The notes beneath the pieces were generated by a model. That model did not search any database. It was not told where the DNA came from and was given only the letters and a program-made list of their open reading frames with translations. Shown here piece after piece: positions 4,154 through 5,332 of a stretch of DNA of 5,332 bases. Origin of the DNA: Gammaproteobacteria bacterium. Lineage in GTDB: Bacteria > Pseudomonadota > Gammaproteobacteria > Pseudomonadales > Pseudohongiellaceae. Position 1 is the stretch's first letter, and each line of letters begins with the position of its first letter. The translations under genes were made by a program, and so were the position numbers. The stretch is taken from NCBI GenBank assembly GCA_016762975.1, contig JAESUV010000078.1, positions 1 to 5,332 on the forward strand, in the 5' to 3' direction.

Positions 4154-5332
4154 TCATAGCTTTAGTGCTTCTTGATAGAAAAGGAGCTCGCTCTCAAGCG
4201 CCAACTTCTGATTTTGTAGCTGCCTAAAGCCATGCCCCTCGCCCTCGAAGGCCAGATAACGCACATCGATGCCCTTCGTTTTCAGCTTCGCACAAATTCC
4301 TTCTGCCTGGTCTGGGGGGACGACTTTATCTTCCAAACCTTGCAGTAGCAGCAGTGGGGCGGTGATTTTGTCGATATTGTAAATTGGAGATCGTGCCCGG
4401 TAGATATCTCGGGCTTCCGGGTAGGGCCCGATGAGCTGATCGAGGTAATGAGACTCGAATTTATGAGTTCCCTGAGTTAAAACCTCTAGGTCACTTATGC
4501 CATAGTAGCTGGCACCAGCGGAAAATAAATCACTCTGACTTAAGGCGGCCATCACAGAGTAACCTCCTGCGCTGCCGCCACGGATGGCTATTTTCTCGGG
4601 ATCTACCAGCTTTTCATTGATGAGGTGGCGCACGCAAAATTCAATGTCCTGAAGATCGAAAAGCCCCCAGTTGGGATAAAGGCTCTGGCGAAATATTCGT
4701 CCAAATCCGCTGCTGCCACGATGATTAACATCGATGACCGCGAAGCCTCGGCTCGTCCAGTATTGTAACTTCAGATTCAAAGATGTTTTGGCAGAGCTTG
4801 TGGGGCCGCCATGTACACTGACTATTAACGGTGGCAGAGTATCGACTATGCCCGTGTATTGTGAGTTAGTGGGCGGATAGAAATTGCCATACGCTAAGTC
4901 ATCGTTGCCCGTTCTATAGCAAAAGGTTCTGGCTTGCGAAAACCCTGACGTGTCTGTTTTAGAACCCCCGGTTAAGGAAATTCTTTCGATAGCAGAAGTA
5001 GTGGATATTGCTCCCCCTTCTAACGGCAAACGGTGAATGGCATTTTCTTGAATTGGTGTCGCAGCAGAGAAAAATACAGCTTCAGTACTGCTGCATATAT
5101 TCTCAATTTGTCCGTAACCATCTGCGATGTTTAGCATTTCCCAAGTGCCGCCGGAGCTGCTGCGCAGCAAGCCTAATTGCCATTGGCTATCCTGGGTAAA
5201 ACTGGCCAGTATTGATTCATCGTCTAGCAGTACGTAGTTGCGGTGGCCGAGCAGCCATTGTGGCGGAGCGAAGTCTGCCTTTATCGAATGGATAATTTCA
5301 GCTTTGCAAGTGGTCTCTAATTCAGCGGTACT
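4154..5332 (-). CDS. S9-family prolyl oligopeptidase-like peptidase, partial (C-terminal 392 residues)
   Basis: The frame stays open to the right window edge, so this is the C-terminal part of a longer protein; the TTG at 5170 is an internal Leu codon, not the start. The visible N-terminal third, with FAPPQWLLGHRNYVLLDD near the edge, fits a beta-propeller. From about visible residue 165 an alpha/beta-hydrolase domain follows: IVSVHGGPTS, then YWTSRGFAVIDVNHRGSSGFG, of which NHRGSSGFG is the family hallmark. The catalytic triad is Ser254 in GGSAGG (codon 4573-4571), Asp335 in GLEDKVVPP and His367 in GEGHGF. It is complete and intact. S9 enzymes cut short peptides, often after proline. A peptidase of this type, called PqqH in Pseudomonas, accompanies some pqq operons. 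Here it precedes pqqA on the same strand, making it a candidate for trimming the crosslinked PqqA. I see no M16 peptidase (PqqF/PqqG) in the window. Stop TGA is at 4156-4154. Confidence 0.9.
   Translation of the reverse strand, partial: STAELETTCKAEIIHSIKADFAPPQWLLGHRNYVLLDDESILASFTQDSQWQLGLLRSSSGGTWEMLNIADGYGQIENICSSTEAVFFSAATPIQENAIHRLPLEGGAISTTSAIERISLTGGSKTDTSGFSQARTFCYRTGNDDLAYGNFYPPTNSQYTGIVDTLPPLIVSVHGGPTSSAKTSLNLKLQYWTSRGFAVIDVNHRGSSGFGRIFRQSLYPNWGLFDLQDIEFCVRHLINEKLVDPEKIAIRGGSAGGYSVMAALSQSDLFSAGASYYGISDLEVLTQGTHKFESHYLDQLIGPYPEARDIYRARSPIYNIDKITAPLLLLQGLEDKVVPPDQAEGICAKLKTKGIDVRYLAFEGEGHGFRQLQNQKLALESELLFYQEALKL

Noticed and set aside
4101..4157. 18-codon minus-strand frame whose ATG overlaps the peptidase TGA (ATGA), as in coupled genes
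   Set aside because: Composition looks random, it runs through the AT-rich inverted repeat, and it has no resemblance to PqqA; the real pqqA lies further downstream.
5170..5170. TTG as start of the peptidase
   Set aside because: The frame is open for 54 more codons to the window edge and those residues fit the S9 propeller region, so the true start is outside the window.
5008..5199. Plus-strand open frame opposite the peptidase gene
   Set aside because: Antisense shadow of the S9 peptidase coding sequence without independent support.
1..5332. CRISPR array, riboswitch or replication origin
   Set aside because: No regularly spaced repeats, no recognisable aptamer core and no cluster of DnaA-type boxes were seen.

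Overview
The window holds a pyrroloquinoline quinone (PQQ) biosynthesis locus, read almost entirely on the minus strand, from what is probably a gammaproteobacterium. This guess rests on the PqqA, PqqB and PqqC sequence style, the S9 peptidase beside the pqq genes and the tRNA type; it is an inference from memory, not a database placement.

Layout in the direction of pqq transcription (right to left): the C-terminal part of an S9-family prolyl oligopeptidase-like protein, open at the right window edge (4154-5332); a 240-nt control region with an AT-rich inverted repeat, a possible -10 box and a perfect 14-bp palindrome; the 23-residue precursor peptide gene pqqA (3842-3913); a 192-nt structured spacer ending in a strong Rho-independent terminator (3713-3742); then pqqB (2735-3649), pqqD (2377-2664), pqqE (1231-2373) and pqqC (462-1184). 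The gene order is therefore A-B-D-E-C, with pqqC last, not the familiar A-B-C-D-E.

How the genes work together: PqqA supplies the Glu and Tyr that become PQQ. PqqD holds the peptide and presents it to the radical SAM enzyme PqqE, which makes the Glu-Tyr carbon-carbon bond. Proteolysis then frees the crosslinked pair; the upstream S9 peptidase is a candidate for part of this step. PqqB is implicated in hydroxylation of the tyrosine ring, and PqqC performs the final ring closure and oxidation. The terminator between pqqA and pqqB would give excess pqqA transcript over the enzyme genes, which suits a peptide consumed one molecule per cofactor.

The left end is a different neighbourhood. A plus-strand gene, of which only the last 33 codons are present (1-102), has the C-terminal signature of the enolase / mandelate racemase superfamily and converges on pqqC. 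The 359-nt gap between them (103-461) looks like a mobile-DNA scar. It holds a 22-codon piece resembling the N-terminus of an IS6-type transposase (136-204), a short inverted repeat, and a full-length but decayed tRNA with a CAU anticodon (307-383, minus) whose 3' half is intact and whose 5' half carries all the clear mismatches. I see nothing identifiable in 384-461 and no convincing terminator for pqqC.
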